From Chloroflexi bacterium TSY (GTDB lineage: Bacteria > Chloroflexota > Anaerolineae > Caldilineales > Caldilineaceae): DNA of 43,924 nt. Shown piece after piece: positions 1 to 8,179 of this stretch. The notes under the pieces were generated by a model. That model saw nothing but the letters and a program-made list of their open reading frames with translations. It was not told the origin of the DNA and did not search any database. Numbering within the stretch: position 1 is the stretch's first letter; every line of letters begins with the position of its first letter. The DNA is taken from the NCBI GenBank assembly GCA_019217005.1, contig JAHBNG010000127.1, positions 1-43,924 of the forward strand, written 5' to 3'. The position numbers were made by a program, and so were the translations under genes.

Positions 1-404
1 GCGCCTTTCTCCAGCAGCAGAGTCTTTAACTCCTCCAATGTATTGCCCATAAAGCCCAGTGCAACACCCAGTTTCATGAATCTGTCTGCTTCATAGAGCC
101 ATGAATAGATCGTCCGAAGCCAAGTTGCTAGCGGTTTTAGTTGGATCTGAGACCATTGTTCCTCGACAGTCTGCTCACCAAATACTTCTTCAAGCAACGA
201 CCGACCATACCACTCATCATCCCCCTCGACGAACTGTTGTACTTGATCCCGTTCGTCCCAAATTGCTTTGCTGAGCACTGTGATTTGCCCTTCGAGTGAT
301 GCCCATCGATTTTTCCACATTGACACATCATCGAAGCGGCTATTTCGTTGATACGCCGAATCACTGTGATTGATCAAGATATCATCTCCAGCAATTCTGG
401 GCAT
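1..404 (-). CDS. Unrecognised protein, cut off by the left window edge
   Basis: One reverse frame is open from position 3 up to a stop at 555-557. The first plausible ATG is at 404, giving at least 134 residues that start MPRIAGDDILINHSDS and run off the window. A weak purine stretch (GAAAAGA) lies about 9 bases before this ATG. The visible part is polar and rich in Trp, Glu and Gln (for example WASLEGQITVLSKAIWDERD), probably helical, with no signal peptide or membrane segment. I do not recognise the family. The transposase relic upstream ends in the same frame about 150 bases away, so a start further upstream cannot be excluded. Confidence 0.55.
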   Translation of the reverse strand, partial: MPRIAGDDILINHSDSAYQRNSRFDDVSMWKNRWASLEGQITVLSKAIWDERDQVQQFVEGDDEWYGRSLLEEVFGEQTVEEQWSQIQLKPLATWLRTIYSWLYEADRFMKLGVALGFMGNTLEELKTLLLEKG

Positions 405-554
405 CGTATAAATCTTTTCTGATTGAAAACGGAGATCGTCTTCTACTTTACTTTCTGGTAAAGGCTTGAGTGACAAAGGGCAAACCGAAAGGGGCGGAAA
501 AAAGAATCCACCCTGAAAAAACGGAATAAAATGTAAAAATAGTGCTCGGCTAGT

Positions 555-1740
555 TTAAGCAGCGGCATTGAGGCGGCGATGAGCGAGAACGCCTTTAGGG
601 AAATGGTGTGAAACCGAGGCCTTTTTCCGAAAGTCAGGGTCGAGTTGGTCAGGAGTTGGAAAAAGACTCGAGAACACGGCGCAACCGGGAGTGGCAGGCT
701 CTCGATCCCAGTAGCCAGTCGGTATGGGAGGAAGAGAAAGCGGCTAAATGGGAAAGATTGCCAGCCAGCAGCCCCAGTTCAGGTAAGCGGAAACAAGCCT
801 CATCGGCATGAAAAAATTGACGATAAGCAATCATGCTTGGCTGAAATGTTCGGCAGGCCAGGCGTTCCAGGTGGTGATAAAAGGTTTCAGCTGCAAAGTC
901 ATAACGGTCGCCAAAACCAAAAGGTAGGATCCTGAAGACGTAAATCGAGTAGGTGACGGTTGGCTGTATCCACCTTGGTTGTTCTGGGGACGAGATTGTG
1001 CCATGTCTTGATAGCAAATCAGGCGACCACTGAAACGACCAGACGGTCCGGAGTTGTCAGCCTCGAGTCGCTTTCCCTTATAGCTGCGAGAGGTCGCACA
1101 ATATCGCTCATATTCAGGTGGTCTGCCTTTTCCTTTGCGTTTGGGGAACTCATTTGCGGCGCATGTGCGGTTAATCGCTTCCCGCAGGACAAATCGGTCT
1201 ATGCCGCTTTCTAGCATTTCTCTGATTGTAAACCGGCATCGACCACCACCGCTGTCGATCATTTTTCTTCGTCTCTTTCAGCAGCTTTCAAACTCTTTCC
1301 TTTGTTCCAACCGTGCATCTCGCGGCCTAAGTGTGCACGCTTCCCGCCTATCTCCCCAGAGCTATCATCACTCCAAAGATGAGCGCGGAGCAACCCGACT
1401 TATTTGAGTGCTCTCGTTTCACTTTCCCTTGCGGTCGCCAGAACCCTGTGATATCTATGCTTTTCACTCGGTACCTTCAGCTTTTTTGCCTCCCATTCCC
1501 CTTTCCACCTTCTTGCCGACCCCAGCAGACTTTGTATCCCATGATCCATATCCAGCTCCACCAGCTTCGCCAGCTCTCATCTTCAAACCCGCTTTCTTTC
1601 AATGCGCTATGGATTGCTCCTCGACTTTTCAGAAACGACCCATTCAGCATTGCCCACATCAGACGTTTTACGTATTACGTTCGTTATCGGCGTTGCTGCA
1701 CCATTCATCAGTACTGCTATAGTTATTTCTGGCGCGGTTA
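555..1740 (-). pseudogene. Decayed transposase, several frameshifts
   Basis: No single frame is intact, but pieces on the reverse strand read in order as one transposase. Around 1150-1260 there is FPKRKGKGRPPEYERY. Around 700-800 there is RLPELGLLAGNLSHLAAF followed by SRLRRVLESF. The end, KKASVSHHFPKGVLAHRR, stops at TAA 555-557. This order (KGRPP, W/FY region, RLPELALLAG, T/SxxRLRRxL, KGxLxHRR end) is what I recall from DDE-type transposases common in Chloroflexota; naming the IS family is uncertain. The stretch 1270-1740 probably holds the N-terminal part, now too eroded to read. No terminal inverted repeats were found. The element must be non-functional. Confidence 0.55.
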
Positions 1741-1808
1741 GCATTCCTTCCTCCTTTTTGGGTTCTCTACCTTTAGGATGAACTGCTAACCGCTTTTTGT
1801 CACATTTC

Positions 1809-2486
1809 TCATCTCTTTTCTTTTACCAGAAAGTAAAGTTCTATGAGATATGGGTTGTGCATGACCACGCCAGCAAGAAATGCTGTCCGACTTAGACCGA
1901 GCACTTTGCCGCTCCGCAGAAATTTGTTCCAATACTGATGACAGGTCCCTGAAAATCCGGTCATTTCGGCATCCCATTTGATATTGTAAACAAAATAGCG
2001 GGGCATGACGTAGGTCTTTGCAGGGTCAAATTTGCCTCCATCCTCTATCAGATGTGGGTTGTGCTTCATCAAGCCCATTCTATACTTTGTTCTGGTCAGG
2101 CCTGGCAGTTTGCCTTCGAGAAATGTCTCATAGTACTCTCGATACGTCCCTGAAAATCCTGTGATTCTTGCATCCCAGATGAAGACATACTCATCAACGC
2201 CCGGTAGCTCAGTAATACGGACTGACAAGCCTTCATCATCGTTCTCGTCCGGAACGGCAATAATCTCGTCACTTGTCTGATAGAGTAGTCCTAATTCGAA
2301 GAGTTGGACGCGAACTTCCTCTCCTTCATGCGTATCGGTAAATTCATCGGTTAAGGGCTGGCCCAGCCCCATTTCGATGGCGGTCTTACGCAGTTGTGTG
2401 GATCGACGGACTCGCTCTTGGGCTCTGTTCCACATTCTCTTCTCATGGACAGATCGCTTTTCAGAGACTTTATGTTTGGCGCACAT
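1809..2486 (-). CDS. Protein with two copies of a WDA-TGFSGT repeat, unknown function
   Basis: This 225-residue protein has a basic N-terminus (residues 1-35, many Arg/Lys) and an acidic middle. It then carries two copies of a ~65-residue repeat. Copy 1 starts WDARITGFSGTYREYYETFL and ends KHNPHLIEDGGKFDPAKTYV. Copy 2 starts WDAEMTGFSGTCHQYWNKFL and stops shortly after HNPYLIE, so its second half is missing or replaced. The end of copy 1 (NPHLI, a loop, then P-KTYVMP) resembles the second half of a LysM module, which is only a resemblance. No signal peptide or membrane segment is visible. The gene stands alone, downstream of a MITE-like element. Confidence 0.65.
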   Translation of the reverse strand: MCAKHKVSEKRSVHEKRMWNRAQERVRRSTQLRKTAIEMGLGQPLTDEFTDTHEGEEVRVQLFELGLLYQTSDEIIAVPDENDDEGLSVRITELPGVDEYVFIWDARITGFSGTYREYYETFLEGKLPGLTRTKYRMGLMKHNPHLIEDGGKFDPAKTYVMPRYFVYNIKWDAEMTGFSGTCHQYWNKFLRSGKVLGLSRTAFLAGVVMHNPYLIELYFLVKEKR

Positions 2487-2570
2487 TGGGCTTTCCCTTG
2501 TCCTCTAGATGGAATCTTCTGCAATATCAAAGTTCGATTGGCTCAACTGTCAACCAGTCGCCTATGCGAC

Positions 2571-2809
2571 CAGCAATTTCAAAATAGGGCGTTCCAGGTG
2601 ACAGTCACTCACGAATGCACAGAAAGGGTTGATGAACTTTCGTTCTCGCACCGCCTCAAGTGACGGTCACCTTCCACTGCTCTCGCCTTTGCGGAAGGTG
2701 ACCGTCACTTCACGACCCAGCGGGCCTGAAATTCCGCCGCCAAGTGGGAGATTTCGGGAGTGACTGTCACCTGGAGCACGACTGTCCCGTTTCTAATTTG
2801 AAATTGCTG
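2571..2809. mobile_element. MITE-like element, 13-bp terminal repeats, 9-bp target duplication
   Basis: The ends are perfect 13-bp inverted repeats, CAGCAATTTCAAA (2571-2583) and its complement (2797-2809). They are flanked by direct repeats of CTATGCGAC at 2562-2570 and 2810-2818. Inside lie two further nested inverted pairs with a common centre at 2684: an 18-bp pair (2593-2610 with 2758-2775) and another 18-bp pair (2658-2675 with 2693-2710). Each arm contains GTGACNGTCAC, so four such sites sit at spacings 62, 38 and 62. The element has no credible coding sequence. Confidence 0.8.
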
Positions 2810-2933
2810 CTATGCGACCCTATTTCCTATGACTGCCATTATACCATAATTTGTTGCTTGCTTTGGGAGAGAGTTTAGGCTATTTGTGCCGATCAATACA
2901 TGTCACCCAACTCAATGTGATGTTTGCAATTTC

Positions 2934-3254
2934 TCAATGAAGCCGAAATACATGTCGATATTGCCAGAATTCTGGCAGGATTGGAATTGTTAGTTTGTCA
3001 AAGAGATCATCGTTGATAAAGAGCCACATTGCCCAGTCGGCAATGAGCTGCAATTCTTCTAGCGGAAAGGTCGGATGGGTACGAGCCACCAACTCACCAA
3101 TCAAGATCGGGCGATAGTTTTGCCCGCCTCGAAAAGCTATCCAGGAGCCCCATCTGCTTGACCCATGCCGCTGATTGTTGCGTAACGACCTTTGCATGTT
3201 GATTGACGCCGCGTGATGGAAATGGAATCTGAAAATGACTACGCTTTTGACTTC
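2934..3254 (-). pseudogene. Terpene synthase N-terminal remnant, frameshifted and truncated
   Basis: Two overlapping reverse frames together spell the start of a class I bacterial terpene cyclase. The first frame gives QIPFPSRGVNQHAK, then AAWVKQMGLL, and meets a stop near 3115. The second continues with LVARTHPTFPLEELQLIADW and then AMWLFINDDLFD. The 'FPSRxNxHA', 'W...GLL' and 'DWxxWLFxxDDxFD' blocks, in that order, are typical of the family; NDDLFD sits where the Asp-rich Mg2+ motif belongs. The C-terminal two thirds, with the NSE motif, are absent, and no start codon lies in the first frame. The gene is therefore dead. The 2571-2809 MITE lies just beyond the lost C-terminus. Confidence 0.72.
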
Positions 3255-3314
3255 ACCTCGTGGATTGGTTTGGAACTTGGGATTCTAAATTGGGGGTAAC
3301 GCCCTACAAAAGCG

Positions 3315-3902
3315 TTACGATAACTTTGCTATTTTGAGTATCCGACAAATAGATTCGGCTGCTTCGACCAACCAAAACCGGTCAAAGCAGCCGAATCTAT
3401 CTTCGTTTTTTATTGATACGTGAAGAAAATCTATGCGTGTGGATGGATATGGGTTCGGAGCTCTAAATGAGAAGGTTGCGACAGCCTCATTCTCGCGCCA
3501 CACATCTACTGTAACGTCGACCACTGTGCTATCATCTCCACCCCACATCATTTTGACCAGATCACCTCTTTTGAGGGTGTTATTGGCAACACCATCATTA
3601 CCAACGCCAATCGCATAGACGGGATTGTGTACTTTGCGCAGATATCCATCGATCTGTGAAGACCAGACGATAAACGCTTGTGTACCAGGTTCTCGCTCTG
3701 AGTCAATGATAAACATGTTGTACTCAGATCCTGCTGCATACCAAGTTTTTGTACCCAAGTAGTCATTCTGTTTAGGTGCATAGGTTGCATAACGAACGGT
3801 GTCACGCTGCCGGACAGTGAATTGGTCAAAGCTGCCGTTTCCCGGCTGATTGACGGCGGTTACATAGCCTTCTGCTCGATATTCTGCTGAGTTATTGGAC
3901 AT
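3315..3902 (-). CDS. Unknown beta-rich protein beside the carbonic anhydrase-PixA gene
   Basis: The 195-residue protein starts at an ATG with a good ribosome site (AAGGAG, 9 bases upstream). It has no signal peptide. Alternating polar and hydrophobic stretches such as DDSTVVDVTVDVWRENEA suggest a beta sandwich, but I do not recognise the family. It lies on the same strand downstream of the carbonic anhydrase and PixA pieces, so co-transcription is possible, although 330 bases separate it from them. The last ~20 codons (from about 3400 down) run through a 21-bp inverted repeat. The native C-terminus may therefore have been replaced when that hairpin arrived or was always followed by it. Confidence 0.6.
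   Translation of the reverse strand: MSNNSAEYRAEGYVTAVNQPGNGSFDQFTVRQRDTVRYATYAPKQNDYLGTKTWYAAGSEYNMFIIDSEREPGTQAFIVWSSQIDGYLRKVHNPVYAIGVGNDGVANNTLKRGDLVKMMWGGDDSTVVDVTVDVWRENEAVATFSFRAPNPYPSTRIDFLHVSIKNEDRFGCFDRFWLVEAAESICRILKIAKLS
3349..3400. repeat. Strong hairpin, 21-bp arms with one mismatch
   Basis: Arms 3349-3369 (starting ATAGATTCGGCTGC) and 3380-3400 pair with one mismatch around a 10-base loop. On the plus strand the hairpin is followed by CTTCGTTTTTT, so it looks like an intrinsic terminator in that direction. It overlaps the 3' end of the reverse-strand gene at 3315-3902. It could be a terminator or a small palindromic repeat. Confidence 0.6.
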
Positions 3903-4004
3903 TTCTAAATCTCCTTGTTTGTCTATGAATTGAAGTTAGAAAACTCGACACAACGGACTGCAATTTAGTAACTTATCAACCAATTTCTTGCACATGGGGC
4001 AGGA

Positions 4005-4139
4005 AGTTGCAAGGTTGTAGAGTTACAGAGTTAAAAAGACGCTCGGTGTATTGGAGCACGCTCTCATGCAAATCGAATCTATTCTTTGGAGCGGACGAGA
4101 TTCTGTTCACCCACCTTGCAACTTTGCAACCCTGCAACT
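4005..4139. repeat. Inverted repeat pair in the intergenic region
   Basis: The 3903-4231 gap has no credible gene. It holds a 20-base inverted pair with three mismatches, AGTTGCAAGGTTGTAGAGTT at 4005-4024 and its partner at 4120-4139. The right arm lies in a run of TTGCAAC units. This may be a decayed palindromic element; no target duplication is evident. Confidence 0.4.
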
Positions 4140-4231
4140 TTGCTTCTGGCTTGGGAGCGAAGCGGCCTTGTCCAGGTTAGGAATGAGGACTAAAAACGTC
4201 CTTTGGCTCTTTTCAATGCTAATGGCAAAAT

Positions 4232-4667
4232 CTATTCAACAGTGATTGTTGGATCCCAGTAGAAATATCTGGTGTGATTGTTCGGATCGGTTATGCTGAA
4301 ATACCACCAATATGTCTCTACGCCTTTCTGCTTAACTTCTGCCTCCCACATATCTGATGCAGGATTGGGGCGAACGGGGTTTGAGATGACACCTGCACCC
4401 GACCCTGGCACAAATTGATAGAATGCGACATCATATCCTTGATCGTCTGTGAGACTAACGGCTCGCCATCGAATTAGATCGGTGATCTGCGCTTTTACAT
4501 TCAACGAGTCAACTGCATTGCTACCGATGACATTCTCTGCTCTCGTGATCATGCGCGCGTAGGGAGCGAGTGTCGAACCATAGAGTGCTTGTGGGTTATG
4601 CAAATTTGTTGCGTTGGGGTATTTGTGAAAGAGAGTCTGCGCATCGACCACTGCCAGAATATCAATT
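4232..4667 (-). pseudogene. PixA/AidA inclusion-body domain, 3' half of a gene split by a MITE
   Basis: The frame reads TIDILAVVDAQTLFHKYPNA, then RMITRAENVIGSNAVDSLNV, DLIRWRAVSL and TRYFYWDPTITVE. This is the full PixA/AidA family pattern: a start of the type (I)DILVVVDT, then KYPN, a (V)xGxxxxxLxxKA region, DxIRWRxxSL and a (Y)YxWDPxIxI ending. PixA makes crystalline inclusions in Xenorhabdus and AidA is quorum-regulated in Burkholderia and Ralstonia; the biochemical role is unclear. No ATG and no ribosome site lie before the domain. A GTG at 4651 would delete the first beta strand. The domain was originally the C-terminal part of the carbonic anhydrase gene at 4755-5615: removing the 155-bp MITE and one target copy joins both in frame. 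Confidence 0.85.
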
Positions 4668-4675
4668 GTTTCCCT

Positions 4676-4830
4676 GGGGTGGTTCAGAATTAGGTTTACA
4701 CTTTTGATACATAGATAAAAATCTATATGAGGTCATTTTCTGCCTGAGCATGGCTCAAAGTAGAAAATATAAACATCTTTTCTCTTTGCAAAAATGTAAA
4801 CCTAATTGTCCGCCTAAAATGAACCACCCC
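4676..4830. mobile_element. 155-bp MITE inserted in the carbonic anhydrase-PixA gene
   Basis: The element begins GGGGTGGTTCA and ends with the exact complement TGAACCACCCC. A second inverted pair, AATTAGGTTTACA, lies just inside; a ~13-base stretch on the right side has no counterpart on the left. The 8-bp target GTTTCCCT is duplicated at 4668-4675 and 4831-4838. No transposase is encoded, so it would have to be mobilised in trans. GG-starting ends plus 8-bp duplications fit families such as ISL3 or IS256, but this is only a guess. Insertion of 163 bases in total (element plus one target copy) shifts the frame. Confidence 0.92.
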
Positions 4831-5615
4831 GTTTCCCTTTCCTTGTATCGAATCGTTCGTGTCCCAATGGGCTGAATGTCGCGGTAGTTCTCATTGCCAG
4901 CAAGATCTCTCATGTTCGATGCCAAGGCATTTACTTGATTGGCTGAAGCGTAGTTCGGATTCTCCAGCACAATCCAGGAGACCTCATCATAGCAAGGAGG
5001 TGTCGTGAGCGAACCCGTGTAAGTCTGGTATCCTCCAGTTTGTGGCAACGTATATCCAGAAGGAAACAGATCCGCGGCGTCGAAGCTCAATGTAACAGAC
5101 TTTTTCTCATGCTTAAGTGGCATATTGGACCAAAACTTGTCAAGATTTACATTATTCGTAGAACTTAATTCGAAGAGAATGCCGATGACAGCAAGCTCGT
5201 GGCCCTGTGGATGCTGTGGGTCTACCGCATGTTCATCGATATGGACAAGATGTGCTTCCATCGGGTAGCGTCGTCCCCCTCGCGTATGTTCGCTACTTGC
5301 ATGGAAGTGAAATTGAGCTAGATTGAACGTCCGACCTCGGAATTGTAAAGTCCCTCCGCCATCTTTATAATCAACCTCCCAGGCATGTCCATTGTTGTTT
5401 AAGTATCCTATTTCCTTGCTTCCGTAAGCAGCATGTAATTCAGCCGCTCCTCCACCTACTGGGTCCAGGTTAATGGGAGACTGGTGTTGTCGCTCTACGA
5501 GAGCCTTTATCTCCTCATAACCATTTTCGTTACCATGAGGAGCTGTTACGCCTCCTTCTAGTGTCCAATTTCGCCCGTGTTGTTTGTAGTCAAAAATCCA
5601 ATGATCATTAGCCAT
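4755..5615 (-). CDS. Alpha-class carbonic anhydrase, 5' part of a broken fusion gene
   Basis: Carbonic anhydrase interconverts CO2 and bicarbonate. The family landmarks are clear: HQSPINL (residues 44-50), QFHFHASSEH with zinc ligands His103 and His105, EAHLVH with the third ligand His122, and GSLTTPPC with the active-site Thr pair. The ATG at 5615 has a ribosome site AAAGGAG 8 bases upstream. Bacterial alpha enzymes are usually exported; here no signal peptide is seen, which suggests a cytoplasmic protein. The natural enzyme part ends around IGTRTIRYKERE. The last ~26 residues (GWFILGGQLGLHF...) are encoded inside the MITE at 4676-4830. The enzyme fold is complete, so activity may survive, but the PixA domain that followed it has been lost from the polypeptide. 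Confidence 0.93.
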   Translation of the reverse strand: MANDHWIFDYKQHGRNWTLEGGVTAPHGNENGYEEIKALVERQHQSPINLDPVGGGAAELHAAYGSKEIGYLNNNGHAWEVDYKDGGGTLQFRGRTFNLAQFHFHASSEHTRGGRRYPMEAHLVHIDEHAVDPQHPQGHELAVIGILFELSSTNNVNLDKFWSNMPLKHEKKSVTLSFDAADLFPSGYTLPQTGGYQTYTGSLTTPPCYDEVSWIVLENPNYASANQVNALASNMRDLAGNENYRDIQPIGTRTIRYKERETGWFILGGQLGLHFCKEKRCLYFLL

Positions 5616-5942
5616 CGTAAGCTCCTTTGTGTTGGCTCATATACTCAAAAAGTGATTTTGAAGCTCTTTCCTGGAGGGGGTTCTATACTGCCTCATTCTT
5701 TTTAGATATGAGCGTTGAATATAGATTATTTACCGCAACACGTCTTCCTTCGCTTTGTCTGCGTGTCATATGGTGCAAGGGGGTGTGCGTTACAAAAGCG
5801 CTCGTAAAGCGCTACGAAAGCGCTACGAACCTCTCAATGGTCATATCGAGTCTCTTTTGTGAGCGATTAAGAGCTGTTTGAGGTATAATCTACAACCGAG
5901 ACAATTGGCCCCACAAATCGGGCGATAACATCATTAGAGATG

Positions 5943-6050
5943 ATAAGGATTAAGAAAATAGGACACGGATGAACACAGATTTCACGGATTTACCCTGAGA
6001 GAATCCGTGTTCATCCTGAAAATCCGTGTCCCATTTTCAATCCCTATAAT
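5943..6050. repeat. Dispersed palindromic repeat family A, copy 1
   Basis: A ~108-bp hairpin-forming sequence has outer arms GGACACGGAT (5961-5970) and ATCCGTGTCC (6022-6031) and an internal CACGGATT/AATCCGTG pair. A closely similar copy occurs in opposite orientation at 19015-19126. Both are flanked by ATAAGGATT and AATCCCTATAAT. The repeat sits between the carbonic anhydrase gene and gcvH; the rest of the 5616-6108 gap holds only short GCGCTACGAA repeats (about 5797-5830). Confidence 0.85.
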
Positions 6051-6108
6051 GTCTATTAATCGACCGGACAGCTCGTGTCTGCTCTGGTTGGAAAGGGGAG
6101 GATCAATC

Positions 6109-6495
6109 ATGCCAAACACACCAGAGAACTTGAAGTATTCTCGCGAAGACGAATGGGTGATGGTCGAAGGCGCTATCGCGATTATCGGAATTAGTGATTA
6201 CGCACAGGATGCCCTGTCGGATATTGTCTATTTGGAGCTGCCAAGCGTGGGTGATACATTCAATGCAGGCGATATCTTTGGCGTTGTGGAATCAGTCAAA
6301 GCTGCCTCCGATCTCTATACACCCCTCACCATTGAGGTTGTGGAGGTCAATGATGCCTTGATCGATACGCCTGAGATCATCAATGAGGATCCGTATGAGC
6401 GGGGTTGGATGATCAAGACAACAATGCAAGATGAGAGCGAGTTGAATGCAATGATGAGCGCCGCAGCATATGATCAATATTGCGCGGAACGATAG
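6109..6495 (+). CDS. gcvH: Glycine cleavage system H protein
   Basis: The H protein carries the aminomethyl intermediate between the P, T and L proteins of the glycine cleavage system on a lipoyl arm. The 128-residue sequence starts MPNTPENLKYSREDEWV, and the lipoylation site is Lys64 within VVESVKAASDLYTPL. The domain is full length, ending with WMIKTTMQDESELNAMM as usual. The ATG at 6109 follows AGGGGAGG; a longer frame from 6007 starts inside the palindromic repeat and is unlikely. No gcvT, gcvP or lipoyl ligase gene is in the window, so it is a solitary copy, as often seen when gcv genes are scattered. Confidence 0.95.
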   Translation: MPNTPENLKYSREDEWVMVEGAIAIIGISDYAQDALSDIVYLELPSVGDTFNAGDIFGVVESVKAASDLYTPLTIEVVEVNDALIDTPEIINEDPYERGWMIKTTMQDESELNAMMSAAAYDQYCAER

Positions 6496-6508
6496 AATTC
6501 ACATAAAT

Positions 6509-8098
6509 ATGCGCAAATTTTCTTCTTACGGTCCGATCAATAAAGAGCTGCATTATTACGCACCACGTACAGCTTTGATCGACTTTGCTTATCGACAACT
6601 GTTGGGCGATGATCCGGACAAAGATGGTCACTACATCACTGTTTGGGCTCCACGCCAAACCGGCAAGACTTGGCTGATGCAGGAGGTAATCGGTCAACTT
6701 CAAGCGAGTGGTGAATTTGAAATTGGTTTTCTTTCCATGCAGTCGACAAGATCGATTGAAACCGATGAGATCCTGTTACGTGTCTTTGTGCAGAAATTGC
6801 GCGACGAGTTTGGTAAGAACTTCCCCGATCTTGAGTCCTGGGCTGAATTATCAAATCTCTTTACGGCGAATTATTTCGTCAAGCCCGTCATCTTACTTTT
6901 GGACGAGTTTGATGCGTTACAGGAGAACTTTATCAACTACTTTGCAAATGAGTTCCGCGATATGTATTCACAGCGGCTCAGACAAATGGAGCGAAGTAGC
7001 GGTCAAAAAAGCTGTCTGCTTCATGGTCTGGCCCTGATTGGTGTGCGGAGCGTATTAGGCATTGAAAATGTTTCCGGTTCGCCCTTCAACGTCCAACGGA
7101 GTATTCATGTTCCCAATTTAACCCAAACGGAAGTCGCAGGAATGTTTGACTGGTATGCACAGGAAAGTGGACAGAAGGTTGAAGAAGAGGTCGTTGCGGA
7201 AATCTTTAACGAGATGCGAGGGCAACCAGGGTTGACTTCATGGTTGGGGGAGCTATTGACTGAAACGTACAACAAGCACAATCCATCCATTGCGGAACAC
7301 GATTTTGATGTTGCTTATGCTGCTGCGATTCACCTACTGCCCAATAACAACATTCTAAATATCATTAGCAAAGCCAACCAGAAAACCTATAAACCCACTG
7401 TGTTGGAACTATTTAAGACAGAGCGCAAGATTCCCTTCCGATATGATAACAAGCAGCTTAATTTTCTCTATCTGAATGGTGTAATTGATTGGGAAAGTGA
7501 AGACGAGACAAGCTTTTATGTGAGATTTGCAAATCCGTTTGTCCAAAAACGGTTGTTCAACTATTTTTCCGATGAGATTTTTCCTCACTTGGGGCAATTA
7601 GTCGATCCTTTTGCGGATTTGTCGGACGTGATCACCGAGCAAGCACTCAATCTTCAGAATCTACTCCGTCAATACGAACAGTACTTGCAAAAAAATCGTG
7701 ATTGGCTTTTCGATGGCGTTCCCCGACGCAAGATAGATGGACGTATCTATGAAGCCGTTTATCATTTCAATCTGTATCTGTACTTGACTCGCTTTCTGGC
7801 AGAACTAGATGGCCGCGTCTATCCTGAATTTCCGACTGGCAATGGTCAGATCGATCTAATAATTCGTTACGCTGGACAAATGTACGGTCTAGAGGTCAAG
7901 AGCTTTGTGAATCAACTTGAATACACTAAGAATTTACGACAGGCCGCTCGTTATGGCGATCAACTGAAGTTAAATGAGGTTACTCTGGCTTTCTTCATTG
8001 ATACAGTAGATGATGAGAACCGACGCAAATTTGAAACTGATTATCAAGATTCAGACACTAGTGTCACAGTAACCCCACTTTTTATCGTGACAGGATAG
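6509..8098 (+). CDS. AAA-like ATPase with C-terminal PD-(D/E)XK nuclease-like domain
   Basis: The 529-residue protein (starting MRKFSSYGPINKELHYY) belongs to the AAA-like group of standalone P-loop ATPases. The N-terminal segment is followed by Walker A APRQTGKT (47-54) and Walker B VILLLDEFDAL (127-137), then a helical and winged-helix-like middle. Near the C-terminus, FPTGNGQIDLIIRYAGQMYG followed by LEVKSF gives the D...ExK pattern of restriction-type nucleases. Such ATPase-nuclease proteins are widespread in Chloroflexota and cyanobacteria and may act in DNA conflict or mobility; their role is unproven. I chose the ATG at 6509, just after gcvH; a start at 6470 would overlap gcvH by 26 bases. 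There is no strong ribosome site. Confidence 0.8.
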   Translation: MRKFSSYGPINKELHYYAPRTALIDFAYRQLLGDDPDKDGHYITVWAPRQTGKTWLMQEVIGQLQASGEFEIGFLSMQSTRSIETDEILLRVFVQKLRDEFGKNFPDLESWAELSNLFTANYFVKPVILLLDEFDALQENFINYFANEFRDMYSQRLRQMERSSGQKSCLLHGLALIGVRSVLGIENVSGSPFNVQRSIHVPNLTQTEVAGMFDWYAQESGQKVEEEVVAEIFNEMRGQPGLTSWLGELLTETYNKHNPSIAEHDFDVAYAAAIHLLPNNNILNIISKANQKTYKPTVLELFKTERKIPFRYDNKQLNFLYLNGVIDWESEDETSFYVRFANPFVQKRLFNYFSDEIFPHLGQLVDPFADLSDVITEQALNLQNLLRQYEQYLQKNRDWLFDGVPRRKIDGRIYEAVYHFNLYLYLTRFLAELDGRVYPEFPTGNGQIDLIIRYAGQMYGLEVKSFVNQLEYTKNLRQAARYGDQLKLNEVTLAFFIDTVDDENRRKFETDYQDSDTSVTVTPLFIVTG

Positions 8099-8179
8099 CT
8101 GTACTTACTGATACCGCAATCAATTAGTGGCTGTCCAACAAGTGATGAATAGTCAAGGATCTCAGAAAGGGGGCAGAAG

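Noticed and set aside
831..1262. 143-codon reverse frame as an independent gene
   Set aside because: Its conserved part (KGRPPEY) belongs to the decayed transposase, and its ends lead into other frames of the same relic.
1331..1741. 136-codon plus-strand frame
   Set aside because: It is antisense to the transposase relic, has a Pro/Phe/Ser-rich low-quality translation and no ribosome site.
3349..3400. A MITE end
   Set aside because: A single hairpin with a short loop and no target duplication; a terminator or simple palindrome fits better.
5797..5830. GCGCTACGAA tandem motif, similar words near 3305 and 15330
   Set aside because: Only three imperfect units, with no regular array; too short to call a repeat family.
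6007..6108. 34-residue N-terminal extension of the GcvH protein
   Set aside because: It starts inside a palindromic repeat; the ATG at 6109 has a strong ribosome site and matches the family start.
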